In this document: positions 45,220 through 56,204 of the stretch, piece by piece
Layout of the letters: every line of letters starts with the position of its first letter
How positions within the stretch are numbered: position 1 is the first letter of the stretch
NCBI GenBank assembly: GCA_018894105.1
Contig: CM032121.1
Location: 19,378,730 to 19,442,729, forward strand
Length of the DNA stretch: 64,000 nt
Source of the DNA: Jacaranda mimosifolia
Lineage: Eukaryota > Streptophyta > Magnoliopsida > Lamiales > Bignoniaceae
Direction of reading: 5' to 3'
Notes under the pieces: generated by a model
The model's database searches: none
Seen by the model: only the letters and a program-made list of their open reading frames with translations
Told to the model about the DNA's origin: nothing
Translations under genes and position numbers: made by a program

Positions 45220-46304
45220 CATGGGCTTGTAGCTAGACATCGACCATTGAGATTGGGTACTCTTCGATTAATAAAGATTCATCGAAAGGATTATTAGTTT
45301 AAAGGAGTTTAAACTAATAAGAATATTTTGATATTCAAAATATCATAATAAGTAGTGAGTCCATGTCCAATGAATAGATGAATTTAATAGGTCACACACA
45401 AAAACCTATAGGAAGCATTTATTTGATAAGAATAATTTTCTAAGGAGTTAGAAAATTCATCTTGGGTTTGTGTTGAGGGAGACGTATTTTTACAGTTTAA
45501 TTTGTCATCGTGGATTAATTAATTTAATTGTTAAATTAATCAAAATAATTTAAGGACTTAAATTAGACAAATTAAATTAAGGAATTAATTTAGTGGGGCC
45601 ATGTGACAATTAATTAGTCAAGTTAACTTAAGAAGTTAAGTTAATACTAATTAACTTAACGAGTTAAGTTATTGACTTAAAGAGTTAAGTCAAATTAATT
45701 AAATTAAATTAAATAGTTAATTTAATTAATAATGAGAATTTGATTTTGAAGAAAAATCAAATGGAAGAGTCCATTTGGATTTGTATATAGAGTTAATTAG
45801 CATTTCGTTTCATAAGATGAAATGCAAATGTTAATTAAATGCAAATGCATGTGAAATTCAAATTCATATGCAAGTTGGCAAGTTGGCCAACTAGCTTGGG
45901 ATATGTGATGCCAACTTGCATCCTCTCTCCTCTCTATAAATAGCCACATGGTGGGCCACTATGAGATAGATAGTTCATTCTTCGTTTCCCTCCAAAAGTG
46001 TGATAAATGTGTTGAAGATTCACACTAAATTCTCTCATCTCCCCTCTCACCTTCAAAAACACCTCCTATCACCTTCTTCCTCACTTATTCTAGCTCAAGT
46101 TAGGTTGATCTAGTGCTTGCCTAAAGTGTGTGGACTTTGTCATTAGAGGTCCAACACTTGAGGTACTATGAATTCCTTGGTGAATCATTGTTGTCCAGCA
46201 ATTTCGGTAGCATATTTTAAGCACCAAGGGGTTTTTGATTGGAGCAAATCTTTGGCGACATCTACCTGGATTTGCGGTGCAGTAGCCTGCCAAATTTGAT
46301 GATT

Positions 46305-46313
46305 TTTTTGGAG
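46305..46313. repeat. Target-site duplication of MULE element 3, left copy
   Basis: TTTTTGGAG, identical to the copy at 48061-48069 and present once in the uninterrupted LTR copy B. Confidence 0.85.
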
Positions 46314-48060
46314 CCAAATTACACAGTGCCCCTCTGTGATATTCAAAATTAATTCACACCCCCTTGTGAATTTTTTTTTTTTGGCTAATATACCCCCTGT
46401 GTTTAATTGAATGTAGCTCACTTGATCCAACTGCCTCCCTCATCTTCTTTGATATCCATTGAGTACTAAAAAGATGGAATTACCCTTAAGTAAAAATATT
46501 TTTTATACATTTCAAATTAAATAATATTTAATATTTAAAAAAAGATATATAATATGTTTCTATTTATACTTATAAATATAATATGTATACATATATAAGT
46601 TTATGCATAATAATTTTAAAAAAGTATATATAATATAATTTTTATATAATATATGTACATATATAAATTTATCTATAAAGATATTACACATTATTTATTT
46701 ATACACATCATATATATATCCATATATGAATTTTCTTTAATTCTTCTAAAATTAAATAATATATAATATTTATAAAAATATAATATATGTTTTATTTATA
46801 GTTACTATAAAATATATGTACATCTATAAATATAAACATATATTTTTTATTTATACGTAATATATATAAATTTTCTATTATACTTATTTATATAATATGT
46901 ATACATATATAAGTTTATGCATAATAATTTTAAAAAAGTATATATGATATACTTTTTACACTTATATAATATATGTACATATATGAATTTATCTATAAAG
47001 ATAATATATATTATTTATCTATACATATCATATATATCCATATATATGTATATACATAAATTTTCTTTAATTATTTTAAAATTAAATAATATTTATATTT
47101 AAAATATAATATATTTTTTTTATTTATAGTTACATATAAAATATATTTACATCTATAAATATATATATATATATGCATTTTTTCACCAAAAAAAAAACAT
47201 ATGTTTTTTATTTATACATAATATACACATATATGTACATCTATAGACATAAATATTTATTTTTTTCACAAAAAAATATATTTTTTATTCATACATAATA
47301 TATATAAATTTTCTTCATTTCAAATTAAATAATATTTATTATTTATAAAAATGTGTAATATATTTTTTATTTATACTTATATACATACATATATTATACA
47401 TATATATAAATTTATCATAGCATATATTTATGCATATATATAAAATTATATATTATAATACATATAATACAATCCCCATCCACCCGCCCCCATCCCCAAT
47501 CCCCCACCCCTCTTCCCTAACCCCCAACAAGCATAGTGGCTAGATCCGGCTGCTGGCCATGATGGCCATCAGTCGCCATTCATCTTTATACTTTTTTTTT
47601 TTTTTTTTTGGTTGCTTCGACAACCGATTGGCCACCAAATGGCCGCCGAGCTGCTGGGCATGGCTACCAGCTACCATAGGGTGGGACGGGGATGGATGGG
47701 ATTATACATTATATTATATATGTATTAGATTATATATTATACATATATGAATTATATATTATATAACAATATATTATTTATACCTTTTATTTTTTTTTTA
47801 AATATTACATGATTTAATTTCGATCGTTGATTTCTTAAAAAAATCTAACAGTTGATAAATGAGAGCATGATTGTCTTTTTATGTATAAAAATGAATGTCT
47901 AATCGCAGATGCATGCACATGAATTACACCAACAATTTTAGGATGCTCATTGCATGATTTTTAGAAAATATAAGGAACTTTTTTGCGTATTTTGTTTTTT
48001 CACAAGGGGTTATGAACTAATTTCGAATATCACAGGGGGCCGTTGTGCAATTTGACCCCA
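46314..48060. mobile_element. Mutator-like non-autonomous element 3
   Basis: It is flanked by the 9-base direct repeat TTTTTGGAG (46305-46313 and 48061-48069). The uninterrupted site is seen once in copy B near 20533. The ends are inverted repeats of about 60 bases: left CCAAATTACACAGTGCCCCT with GTGATATTCAAAATTAATTC, right (other strand) TCAAATTGCACAACGGCCCC with GTGATATTCGAAATTAGTTC. Both then read CCCCTTGTGA. The interior is AT-rich TATATA-type sequence with a GC-rich core at 47472-47702 and no transposase. Confidence 0.88.
47472..47702. other. Second GC-rich core inside an AT-rich element
   Basis: It begins AATCCCCATCCACCCGCCCC and ends GGGACGGGGATGGATGGGAT, which are inverted to each other. 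Between them lie GGCTAGATCCGGCTGCTGGC, GGCCATGATGGCC and GGCCGCCGAGCTGCTGGGC. A poly-T run interrupts at 47589-47610. Surroundings are TATATA-rich. Its build parallels the core at 34394-34613. Confidence 0.6.
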
Positions 48061-48069
48061 TTTTTGGAG
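48061..48069. repeat. Target-site duplication of MULE element 3, right copy
   Basis: TTTTTGGAG, identical to the copy at 46305-46313. Confidence 0.85.
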
Positions 48070-48294
48070 ATCGGAAAGGGGTCTAGCCATTGGCACCTTT
48101 TGCTGCGTGTAGATCATTCGTTGAAGAGTACATTGAAGTGATCTTCCTCTTGCCTTTGTATTGATCTTCAAAGGTATTTTTTCTGCAACTAAATCCTTAT
48201 TTTGACATGAATAAGATCCTTGGAATGAAGTGGTTTGATTATATTTTGCCTATTTATGATTTTATATTTTGGATCCCAAACTTACTGCCACTTT

Positions 48295-48480
48295 GAAAAA
48301 ACTTTTATATAATCAAATTAGTGACCGCAATTTGTGCCCAATGGGCTAAGCGGTCGCAAATTTCAATTTGTGATTATGTTTTTTGTGACCGCATTGGCTG
48401 TCACAAAAGTGGTTACTTACGCATTTTTGGTTGATTTGTGACCCATTTTGTGGTCACTAAAGCTAATTTTTTTGGTAGTG
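48295..48480. mobile_element. CACTA-like terminus, right-hand type
   Basis: It ends in GCTAATTTTTTTGGTAGTG at 48480, which on the other strand is CACTACCAAAAAAATTAGC. Inside are GTGACCGC, GGTCGCAAATT, GTCACAAAAG and TGTGACCCATTTTGTGGTCA. It starts where LTR copy D stops. It resembles the terminus at 36138 in opposite orientation. Confidence 0.6.
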
Positions 48481-48969
48481 ATAAACTGCACTAAAAAGAA
48501 CCTATTCCCACATGATCTTTTATAAATTTTTGTTTTTCCAGCAGGCCAAGTTACGGCAATAACAAAATACAGTATTTCTGGAAAGGCTACATTAGCAATT
48601 CATTCCCAGCAAAACCCAGGAGCACAATGCTGTTGCCACTAGTATCAGGACCTTCCCTGCCCCCCACCTCCCAACCACACACAAAAAAAGAAGAAAAATG
48701 ATCATTATTCGAACCTCCTACGAGGGCAAAAAATATAATGAATTAATATAAATTAAAAAAGGAAAAACATAGAAGAAATTTGAAAGAAAAAAAAAAAAAA
48801 AAAAAAGCTTAGATATGATGAAAAGTACTGTAATTGCTTTATCTTCTTGATTGGCAGTCCTGCTACCAGTTTATATGTGTATTCTTGCCTTCCTTTTTCC
48901 TTCACAAATTAAAGGGAATGCCTCCCCATCAGTATTCCAGAAATGGAGGTCTGTAGGTCTTTATATCAG
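48481..48969 (-). other. 3' flank of the KANADI gene
   Basis: About 490 bases between the last TE terminus and the stop codon at 48970. They hold no coding signal. A long A-run on the plus strand at about 48789-48807 and AT-rich sequence around 48740-48770 are consistent with 3' untranslated and downstream sequence of the minus-strand gene. No single polyadenylation signal stands out. Confidence 0.4.
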
Positions 48970-51900
48970 CTAGTAATTTTGCTGTTTCTCAATATCCCAG
49001 TCTGGTCTGTTGAGTCCCAATGTGAACTCCAAGCTCGGGCTATGGTAATTTTCAGAATTCGACATTATATAGTGACTTGGACGTGAAGTTTTGCTTTCCT
49101 GCAGTTTGGTCGCCAACCAAGATCAGTCAATCCTGCAGGGAAATATGCATGCACATTTCTATCCAGAAAAGTAAAATTAGCTACCTAGATTATTAGTGAA
49201 AGCTGAATTATATATATTAGTGCTGACCACAACATATTTATTTGGCATTCCACCGTACAGAAAAGTATGTGAATCAAACAAATAAAAGTTTTTGTTTATT
49301 ATGTTCTAAGGGACGTATAAACTAGAGTATTATCATAAATGACCCAATAATTAATTAGGCAATATATTATCTATATATTCCCTGTATCCACCTTTGAATT
49401 TGAATGGTCTAATTTTTACTAGTTTATAATTAACGTCGATTTGAAAATTTAGAGTATGTTATGTTATTTATAATTTTTCGAATATCTTTGGAAAATCAAT
49501 TGTATATATTTTGATAATATTATATTTATAAAAATTAATAGTGAAGTTGATTGGTGAAAAATACCAAGCAATAAACTAAAGCAGAAGTTAAGTGATGAAT
49601 GTTTTGTATTATCAGATATTATATATGCAATGCGCAGAAGATATTGTGGGAGATGGCCAAAAAATGAACTTGGGGCCCAACTAACCCAAAAATCAGCTTA
49701 AAAGATGAGTATTGTCCATTGATGTATGGATATCACTATTCATATATTTAATCCATGTGGGAATCTAATCTTGATGCTATTTTCCATACTCTACACAGGA
49801 AAACAGAATTGGGAGTTGTTTTACTTTGCCCAAGTGCTGAAAATTGTTGGAGTTGAAGAAAAAAAGCATTTACCTCTATCACAGGACTGGAATTGGGTTG
49901 TGAATCTGCAAAGGATGATGATCTTACGTGGCCATGTGATTCGCCAGCATTAATATCAATCTGTAACCAATTCTCTCGGCTACTGCACGAACCAAAAGAC
50001 ATTTTGAGATAATTTCTAATTTGTTACAAGTGCAAGCTGTAAAAAGTAATTATTGATTAATTAAATCGTAATGAATTTCTTTTAGTACACATTTGGAGCT
50101 ATTTTCTCCACTTTCGAATTTAAATACAACTAATATTGGAGTAGTTTGAAACTTTTTTGCCACAAATACCCTCCTTAAATCCAAATTATGCAATCTAACA
50201 TAGTTTGATCTCTTAAGTGGCGATAAAGCCAACACTTTGAGATTAAAAGGTGATCAGTGTTATTTGAATTTCAGTTGAGTTTGAAAATAACTTAAAAGTG
50301 GAGACTTTTGGTGGGGAATGAATTTATTCCTCAAATTCAGACTTTATTTGGAGGTGAAAACTCAAAGCCCTAAACAACGAAACTTTGTGTTAAAGAAGAA
50401 AATGAATAAGTAAAAAGAATAGCCCTTCTCTTGAACGAAAACGTACAAAAAGGAGCATTATTCACAATCAGAAGTTAGGGCCTTTGTATATATGTTTGAA
50501 TATTTTAGACAATAGAACTCATTTGATTTATAGAAGAGAAGACTGATTTTGAACCTAAAAAATGACAAAGAAGCTGTTCAAAATGGTGTCCCAAAAAGTT
50601 CTTTCATGTAGATGTTGTAGCTCCAATAGTGCCATCTATCAGGAACAGGGACAAATTATGGTATTTTAAGAAAAGAAGAGCACTTACGATACTGCTCCTT
50701 TCATGGTCTTATATGCAATACATATTTCCTTGTGAAGAGAATAATTAAAACAAGGGTTTAGGAACTAAAATACTTTATGAAGAGCATATTAAAGATAACT
50801 CCAAGGAAAAAAGAAAAAGTACATATGGCAGTGGGTGCTTTCTTTTATCTTAATTCGGCTTTTGATTGTGTTTTTCTGACCTTTTCTCTCAGTACCTTAT
50901 CTCTCAGGTGAAAATCTTCCAAAAATAAAGATAATATTTAAAAAAAAAAAAAGAAGAAGAAGAAGAAAAGAAAGAGAACTAAAGGCAAAAGCTGGCACAA
51001 GAACCCTTTTATTCTTGAGTTTGTATTTCTGAGTTTCAGGGTACCAGCAAAAAGGAAAAGGAAAGGAATTCATTGTTTATTTCATATGTGCATGAGATCA
51101 TTTGTTTGTGTATGCTGTATGTGTTAGTTTTCGTTTTGCCCAGGGTACCTCGAAGAGTTGCTCCACAATGTACTGGCGGTACAAGGGTGGTCAGCATCTT
51201 GCCGCAAAGATCCTTCAGATGAGCCTCTTTGATCTGCGAATAGCCGCAACCCAGCCCGGTCCGTGCCATTGCCTATTGTGATCATGTCATCTTCACCGGA
51301 TCCATCTGAATGCCCTTCAAGTTTTTTTAATTAATTATCCCCCCATGCATATATATAAAAGAGCCCAGAATTGTCAAAATGATGGATATATAGTGCAATG
51401 AAAGTTCTGAATCTATGTATATAAATTGACCTATGAGCACGTGCAAATAATTAAATTAACTGATGGAAAAGGTTTGTTAAGAAAATTAATTTGTAGCTGA
51501 AAAGATAAAATGCTAAGCAATCTGAGTTATATACCTGATGAAGCTGCAGGCTTGTCAGTGGTCTTAACAGTTCGATACATCTGCATTAATGGGAAGCATA
51601 TATATATGGAATTTATGAGCGTTGAAATGATGAAAATTAAAAATCACAAATAATAGAAATGAAAAAGAAAAAGAAATACTACACTCAAGCTCTCTCTCTC
51701 TCTCTGTGTATATCATATAATATATGTGCATGTGTGTCTATATATGTAAGTACATATTTCTCTCTCACTCTGTATGGCTTCTGCTGAAAGTACTGTAGGA
51801 CCTGTTCTGAGCTTCTAAGTGATGTCTTGGTTTCATCATTAATCACGAGGTTGATGTTTGCTAAGGTGGTAATGAGCTGTATTATTGAGAAATCATGACT

Positions 51901-53351
51901 TTGCCTTTGTCTCTTTTATCATTCCACCAGTGCCTACTCTTTCTATCGGGAAAAATAAAAAAATAAAAAAATACTAGTGCTACTTCCCCCCCCCCCCCCC
52001 CCCTCCCCCTCCTCGCCTGACTCAACACTTCTCTCCCATTCTTTAATTCATTTCATTCATTCAGTTTCAGTCTGCATCCATAGATTACTGTGCCGGAGAA
52101 ATAGATGGAGTCCACCTCCCAATCCTCACACCAGACTGATGTAGCCCTCCCTTCCCCCAGAGAGAGAGAGAGAGAGAAGAGAGATACTTTGCAGGCTTTT
52201 CACTTTGCTTTACCTGTAAATGGCTCTTGACATGAGCAAGAGTAAGATCTTTGACGTCCATGAGCTCCAGAACTGACTTTGGCGTAGCCCCTACAATTCA
52301 AAACCAATCAAAGGTAAAACAACTAACTAATTAATCAATTATCAGCATCCAAAGTACAAACCCCAAAAGTTTAAACATCTGAAAAAGGAATTGTGGAAGG
52401 AAAAGAAAAAGAGTACAAAAATGGGGTTGCAAAACAAGAATAAGTCAAAAGAAAATAGGGAGAGATTGTATTAGTTTTACTTTCATGGCCACCGAGAAGC
52501 TCAACTGCATGAACAAATCGAGAGTGAAGGGTACTCGTCCATCTCAGTCGTGGTGCCCTCATGCTGCGTTTCACCGACAGCTTTGGTGGAAATCTCGATC
52601 TCATAATCCCATGATGAGAAGCCTCTTGAGAAGGCCCCATACCATACTGATGATGTTGGTGAAGGTGTAGCTGATAGGAGGACGACAGCCCATTAAACCT
52701 ACCACCACCGCCACCGCCACCAGTCGGTATTTTGTTAGCTGCCATCGAAGATGAAGCGTTAGGCCTCGGATTCAAAAATAGCATATGATGATCCGGACCG
52801 CCCGCAAAATAAGGCGACCCCGAGCGTTGAGAAACTGAAGAAGGAGAGCATGAAGAAGCAGAAGATGGAGTGGATGACCAAGAAGGATATGACATTTGAT
52901 AGAAGCACATCTTTGGATCCTTCTCTCTGCCGGCATGGTCCAGAGGCAAGAATGGGAATGGACGGTTTGGATAAACCGGAATGCCCTTTATGGGCCTCGA
53001 GCTCTCGGATACATCTAGCACTGAAACCCCGTGATTTATTTGATTCAGCGGGCTGTTGGACTGATAGATATGCGGCCGATAAGGGTTTTGTGGTTGGTCT
53101 TCCTGATGAGCTCTTCTTCCAGTGAAGTTCGTGGGAAGCCAGCTGATTTCTTCATTTGCAGGCTGAGCCGAGGAGAGGTCAATGCAGTGGGAGCTCTTTG
53201 GTCTGTTACTTGTGGAAAGATCGAAGCTTGATACCACTTGAGTAGTCATGGTTGTTGAGGAGGAATTACAATTGGGTGGACTAATGTGGAGAGAGAGATC
53301 TGGCACTGGCTTTGATGAGGAGGTCTCTAGGAAAATCCCTTCTAAGGGCAT
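48970..53351 (-). CDS. KAN1: KANADI-family GARP transcription factor (KAN1-like), six exons
   Basis: KANADI proteins are nuclear DNA-binding repressors that set abaxial identity in leaves and other organs. By my reading the exons are 53351-52481, 52290-52214, 51580-51535, 51314-51149, 49982-49874 and 49098-48970. All introns are GT-AG, phases are consistent, and the total is 465 codons plus stop, a usual length for the family. I start at MPLEGIFLE because the DLSLHISPPN motif follows as in relatives; an in-frame ATG 48 bases upstream is less likely. Exon 1 has Ser-rich and poly-Gly stretches and the start of the GARP domain (RSMRAPRLRWTSTLHSRFVH). The 77-bp exon 2 gives RATPKSVLELMDVKDLTLAH and KSHLQ, and exon 3 gives MYRTVKTTDKPAASS. 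Later exons carry SDGSGEDDM, STLWSNSS and the C-terminal SPSLEFTLG. No defects seen. KAN1 over other paralogues is a judgement from the N-terminus. Confidence 0.93.
51987..52004. repeat. C-homopolymer run in KANADI intron 2
   Basis: A run of about 17-18 C followed by CTCCCCCTCC. A (GA)n tract lies nearby at about 52160-52187. Both are inside the 633-base second intron. Confidence 0.85.
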
Positions 53352-54120
53352 TTTTTTTTTTTTTATTCTTCTTGTGATTTTCTTGAAATATTGAAACAAT
53401 ATATTGATTACTTTTCTCTTGAAAGTTTTATAATCTAAAAAGTGAAATTAAATACGGGAGCAAAACACACGGACAGAAAAAGGAAACTGAGATTGAGAAA
53501 TCCTCTAACCAGGAGAAGATCTATAATAACAAATTAATTAAATTCCCTTTTGAAGAGCATATGACTATAAAGTCTTGGAAAGAAAGACCCAAAGATGAAT
53601 GAATAATCTACCGAGAAAAGAAGAAGTGAAGCAAAGCAAAGATATATCCTTTACCTTCACCAACAAATCCCAGTCTGACGTCAGCCAGCAGGAACAGGCC
53701 GAGAATCACAAGTAAATTAAAGACGCACAAAGCCACAAAGTTTTTTTGCTTGATTCTTTGAGATTAAATTCGTTCACAGAGATTGTGTAAAGTTGTGAAA
53801 AGAGACAAGCTGTTCTTGTATGCTTCAAAAGCTAAAGGAGAGAATCCCAAATCAAAAGAAAGAGTGCTGAAAACTCTTTTACCACTTTTCAAGTGGAGAA
53901 ATTAATTAGAAATTAAACGCAAATAGCTAGATATACATACATATGTATATATATGTATGGTGACTGGTGAGCTGAAGCTGAGCAAAAACAAAGGAGAGTG
54001 GAAAAACAGGAGGAATTCCAGAAAGGAGAAGAGGATGATTTGGTGTCTGGTGTAATTCCTCGAGAGTATATCTCCGAAAATGACACTACAAACAAGGCCT
54101 CATATTCTTCACTAGTCAAA
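53352..54120 (-). promoter_or_regulatory. KANADI 5' untranslated and proximal promoter region
   Basis: No protein-coding gene is seen. On the minus strand a possible 5' UTR donor (GTGAAG then GTAAAGG) lies near 53655, so an intron in the 5' UTR is possible. A perfect palindrome TGACGTCA, the core bound by plant bZIP factors of the TGA type, lies at 53676-53683. The stretch is rich in CT/GA and free of recognisable transposons, in contrast to the rest of the window. Confidence 0.45.
53676..53683. promoter_or_regulatory. TGACGTCA palindrome (bZIP-type site)
   Basis: An exact TGACGTCA about 325 bases upstream of the KANADI start codon, within GTCTGACGTCAGCC. Binding is inferred from the known preference of plant TGA-type bZIP proteins. 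Confidence 0.5.
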
Positions 54121-55790
54121 ACAGGTAAAGATAAATAATTAGTTAAAACAAGAAATGCAATTATTAAAGCATAAAAAGATAAATTGTCACTTTTTCCTCA
54201 TTTCCTTCCCCGTAGACGACGGGTTAAAAATTCTCGAAACAGAAAGTAACCCTCTTCCCTGATTCCTTTTCACTCACCCTATTCTCTCTCTCTCTCACCC
54301 ATACAGGCATAGACATATACAGACACAAAAATACACACACGGACACGCATTATTTCTTTTTTCTTTTTTGTTCAATTCAGTTTGGATGGGCATTAAAGAA
54401 ATCCAATTTTCATTTTAATTAAGAATGGGCAGGCAGTTCACTGCTACATTTTGCTGCAAATATCATGTGCTTTTCAGTCACATGAATGCTTTCTTATTTT
54501 TCTGTTTTTAGCTTCAAAGTTCTGTTTCTTTTTTTTTTTTTTTTTTTTTTTTTGTTCCTTTTTATAATAACAATTTTAAATTGTTAATTTCATCAAAACA
54601 AAATTAAATTTAAATTGTTTCATATAATTAGATTTGGGCCTATATTTTTGCTTTAGCTTTTACTCTGTTTAACTTTTTCCTGCATCTCCGTATATGACCC
54701 CCTTTACCCAATAATACCTACTTTCATGCTTAAAGTGAATGGTCATAATAAACAAAAATCACTCCAAGTTATATAATGTACATGTCAATAGCGTAAAAAT
54801 ATTCAGGTATATTTCATTGATCATATATATAAAATAAACAAATAAATAAATATAGAAAAATTGAATCATTTAAACTCAATTAGACTCAACCGACATTATT
54901 TCTCAAACCATGAAGCAGGAATGTTCACAGAAATTCAAGTTCTTGGAGAAAGAAAAAATGAAACAACGTTTTAGTACTCTAAGCCACTTGCACGAGCGTA
55001 GACAAATTCATGTTATTAATAACCCTAGTAAAGGCACATTATAATATATTGAAGGTCATAACCTATATATATATATATATGTATATGTATTAGTTTTGGT
55101 ATACATGTACAAACAAATATATGCAGAATAGAGTACAAGTAGACCCATTGACTTGAGTGAGAGACCCACAAAGGAGTGTTTGTTTGCGAGTGTTGTGGAT
55201 TTAGCATGCGCCTAAGCCAAAATAAGCCCACACATTATCCTCTAATTCCCCTTTCATACTCCCAAATATTCCCTTCCAATCTTTCAACAACTTTGCCTGG
55301 GCATCTTAGGTTTTATTACGTCTTCCTTCACATGAAACCCTCATTCAAGTGTTTAATTTGGAGCTTTTATTTTTCAAAACCCTAGGCCGAATCAAAGGGT
55401 AATAATATATTATATTTTTTTTAGTTCTGGGATCCTTAATTACCTCTTTTTGTATTGGAAATTAGCTTCTCAAGCATTTTTAGTGTCATCCCACTTCCCA
55501 CCCATAGTTATGTTATAATGGATCGGATGCTTTACATTGATCTACTATTGATAATTGAATCATAAGTGGTATTTTTTATTAATAACTTTCTTTATCAATT
55601 AGTAATATATGAATTGATTATATGTGTTATATATTTAATCCATTTAAAAAAAATTCTATTTTCACCATAAAGTTTTACCAAAAAAAAAGGTATATGGATT
55701 CACATATCTTTTTATACTGATCATACGTAATTTGCAATTTTTAATGGTCAAATTAAGTGCGACACCTTCTACGATGTTACACTAACACTA
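54121..55790. other. Upstream intergenic region of KANADI
   Basis: I find no gene. It contains a (CTCT)n stretch at 54284-54298, a poly-T run at 54530-54553 and AT-rich sequence. Short open frames at 54119-53913 (minus) and 55176-55385 (plus) show no recognisable motifs. It probably includes distal promoter sequence. Confidence 0.4.
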
Positions 55791-55792
55791 TG

Positions 55793-56137
55793 TTCGGTTG
55801 AAGGAATTTGGCAAAGAAAAGAAAATGTTAGTGAAAAAGAAAACAAAATCAAAGAAATATAATTAAATCTCATCAAATTTGTTTGGTTGTTAAAGAAAAT
55901 GATGAAGAAATGAATGGAGGGATGTATGTGGTGGAGAAGGAGAGAGGTGTCAAATAGGTTTTTTCCTCATTTTCCTCATTATTTTGTGAGGAAAACTTAT
56001 AATCCTCAAATACACTATATTTTTTTTTAAAGTTTTCCTTTATTATTTTTCTTATCAACCAAACAATAAAAAATATTTTTCTTTGAATTTTTTTTTTTCT
56101 TTCCTCCATTAAAACCCTCGAGCCAAACATAGTTGAA
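55793..56137. mobile_element. MITE, about 345 bp, TATGTTTGGCT-type ends
   Basis: The left end reads CACTATGTTCGGTTGAAGGA. The right end on the other strand reads AACTATGTTTGGCTCGAGGG. Just inside both are GA-rich and GGAAAG-type sequences, and the middle has a GTTTGGTTG / CAACCAAAC inverted pair. There is no coding capacity. The target duplication is unclear, so superfamily (PIF/Harbinger or hAT) stays open. Confidence 0.55.
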
Positions 56138-56196
56138 ATGACAGAAGTCCATAGGCCGTGTTGGGCTGGTGAATTTAATGCTAAAAATATTGTTTG

Positions 56197-56204
56197 GTTA
56201 CGGC
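56197..56204. repeat. Target-site duplication of the hAT-like element, left copy
   Basis: GTTACGGC, identical to 57368-57375. Confidence 0.85.

Larger units (their letters stand above)
45220..48294 (+). repeat. 5'-truncated LTR of the TGTTGGA family (copy D) with an inserted MULE
   Basis: From GGCTTGTAGCTAGACATCGACC onward it follows copy B from about 19504 to the LTR end, with the same GTTAA-rich block (45510-45730), TATAAATAG at 45935-45943 and the CCAAATTTGA segment. It is interrupted at 46314-48060 by a Mutator-like element. It resumes with GAGATCGGAAAGGGGTC and ends at TTACTGCCACTTT near 48294, two or three bases short of the LTR end in copy B. The short shared CTCCA at the left junction suggests joining by end repair rather than by retrotransposition. 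Confidence 0.85.

Noticed and set aside
49748..50002. An independent 84-codon gene on the minus strand
   Set aside because: Its useful part is KANADI exon 5 (49982-49874), with acceptor, donor and phase fitting the neighbouring exons; the rest is intron.
51036..51269. A separate 77-codon gene on the minus strand
   Set aside because: It overlaps KANADI exon 4 in a different frame and shows no motifs.
52485..53231. Plus-strand open frames across KANADI exon 1
   Set aside because: They are shadows of the real minus-strand exon, without motifs or regulatory context.
53913..54119. An upstream open frame regulating KANADI
   Set aside because: It lies about 560 bases from the start codon, ends in repeat-coded residues, and nothing shows that it is within the transcript.
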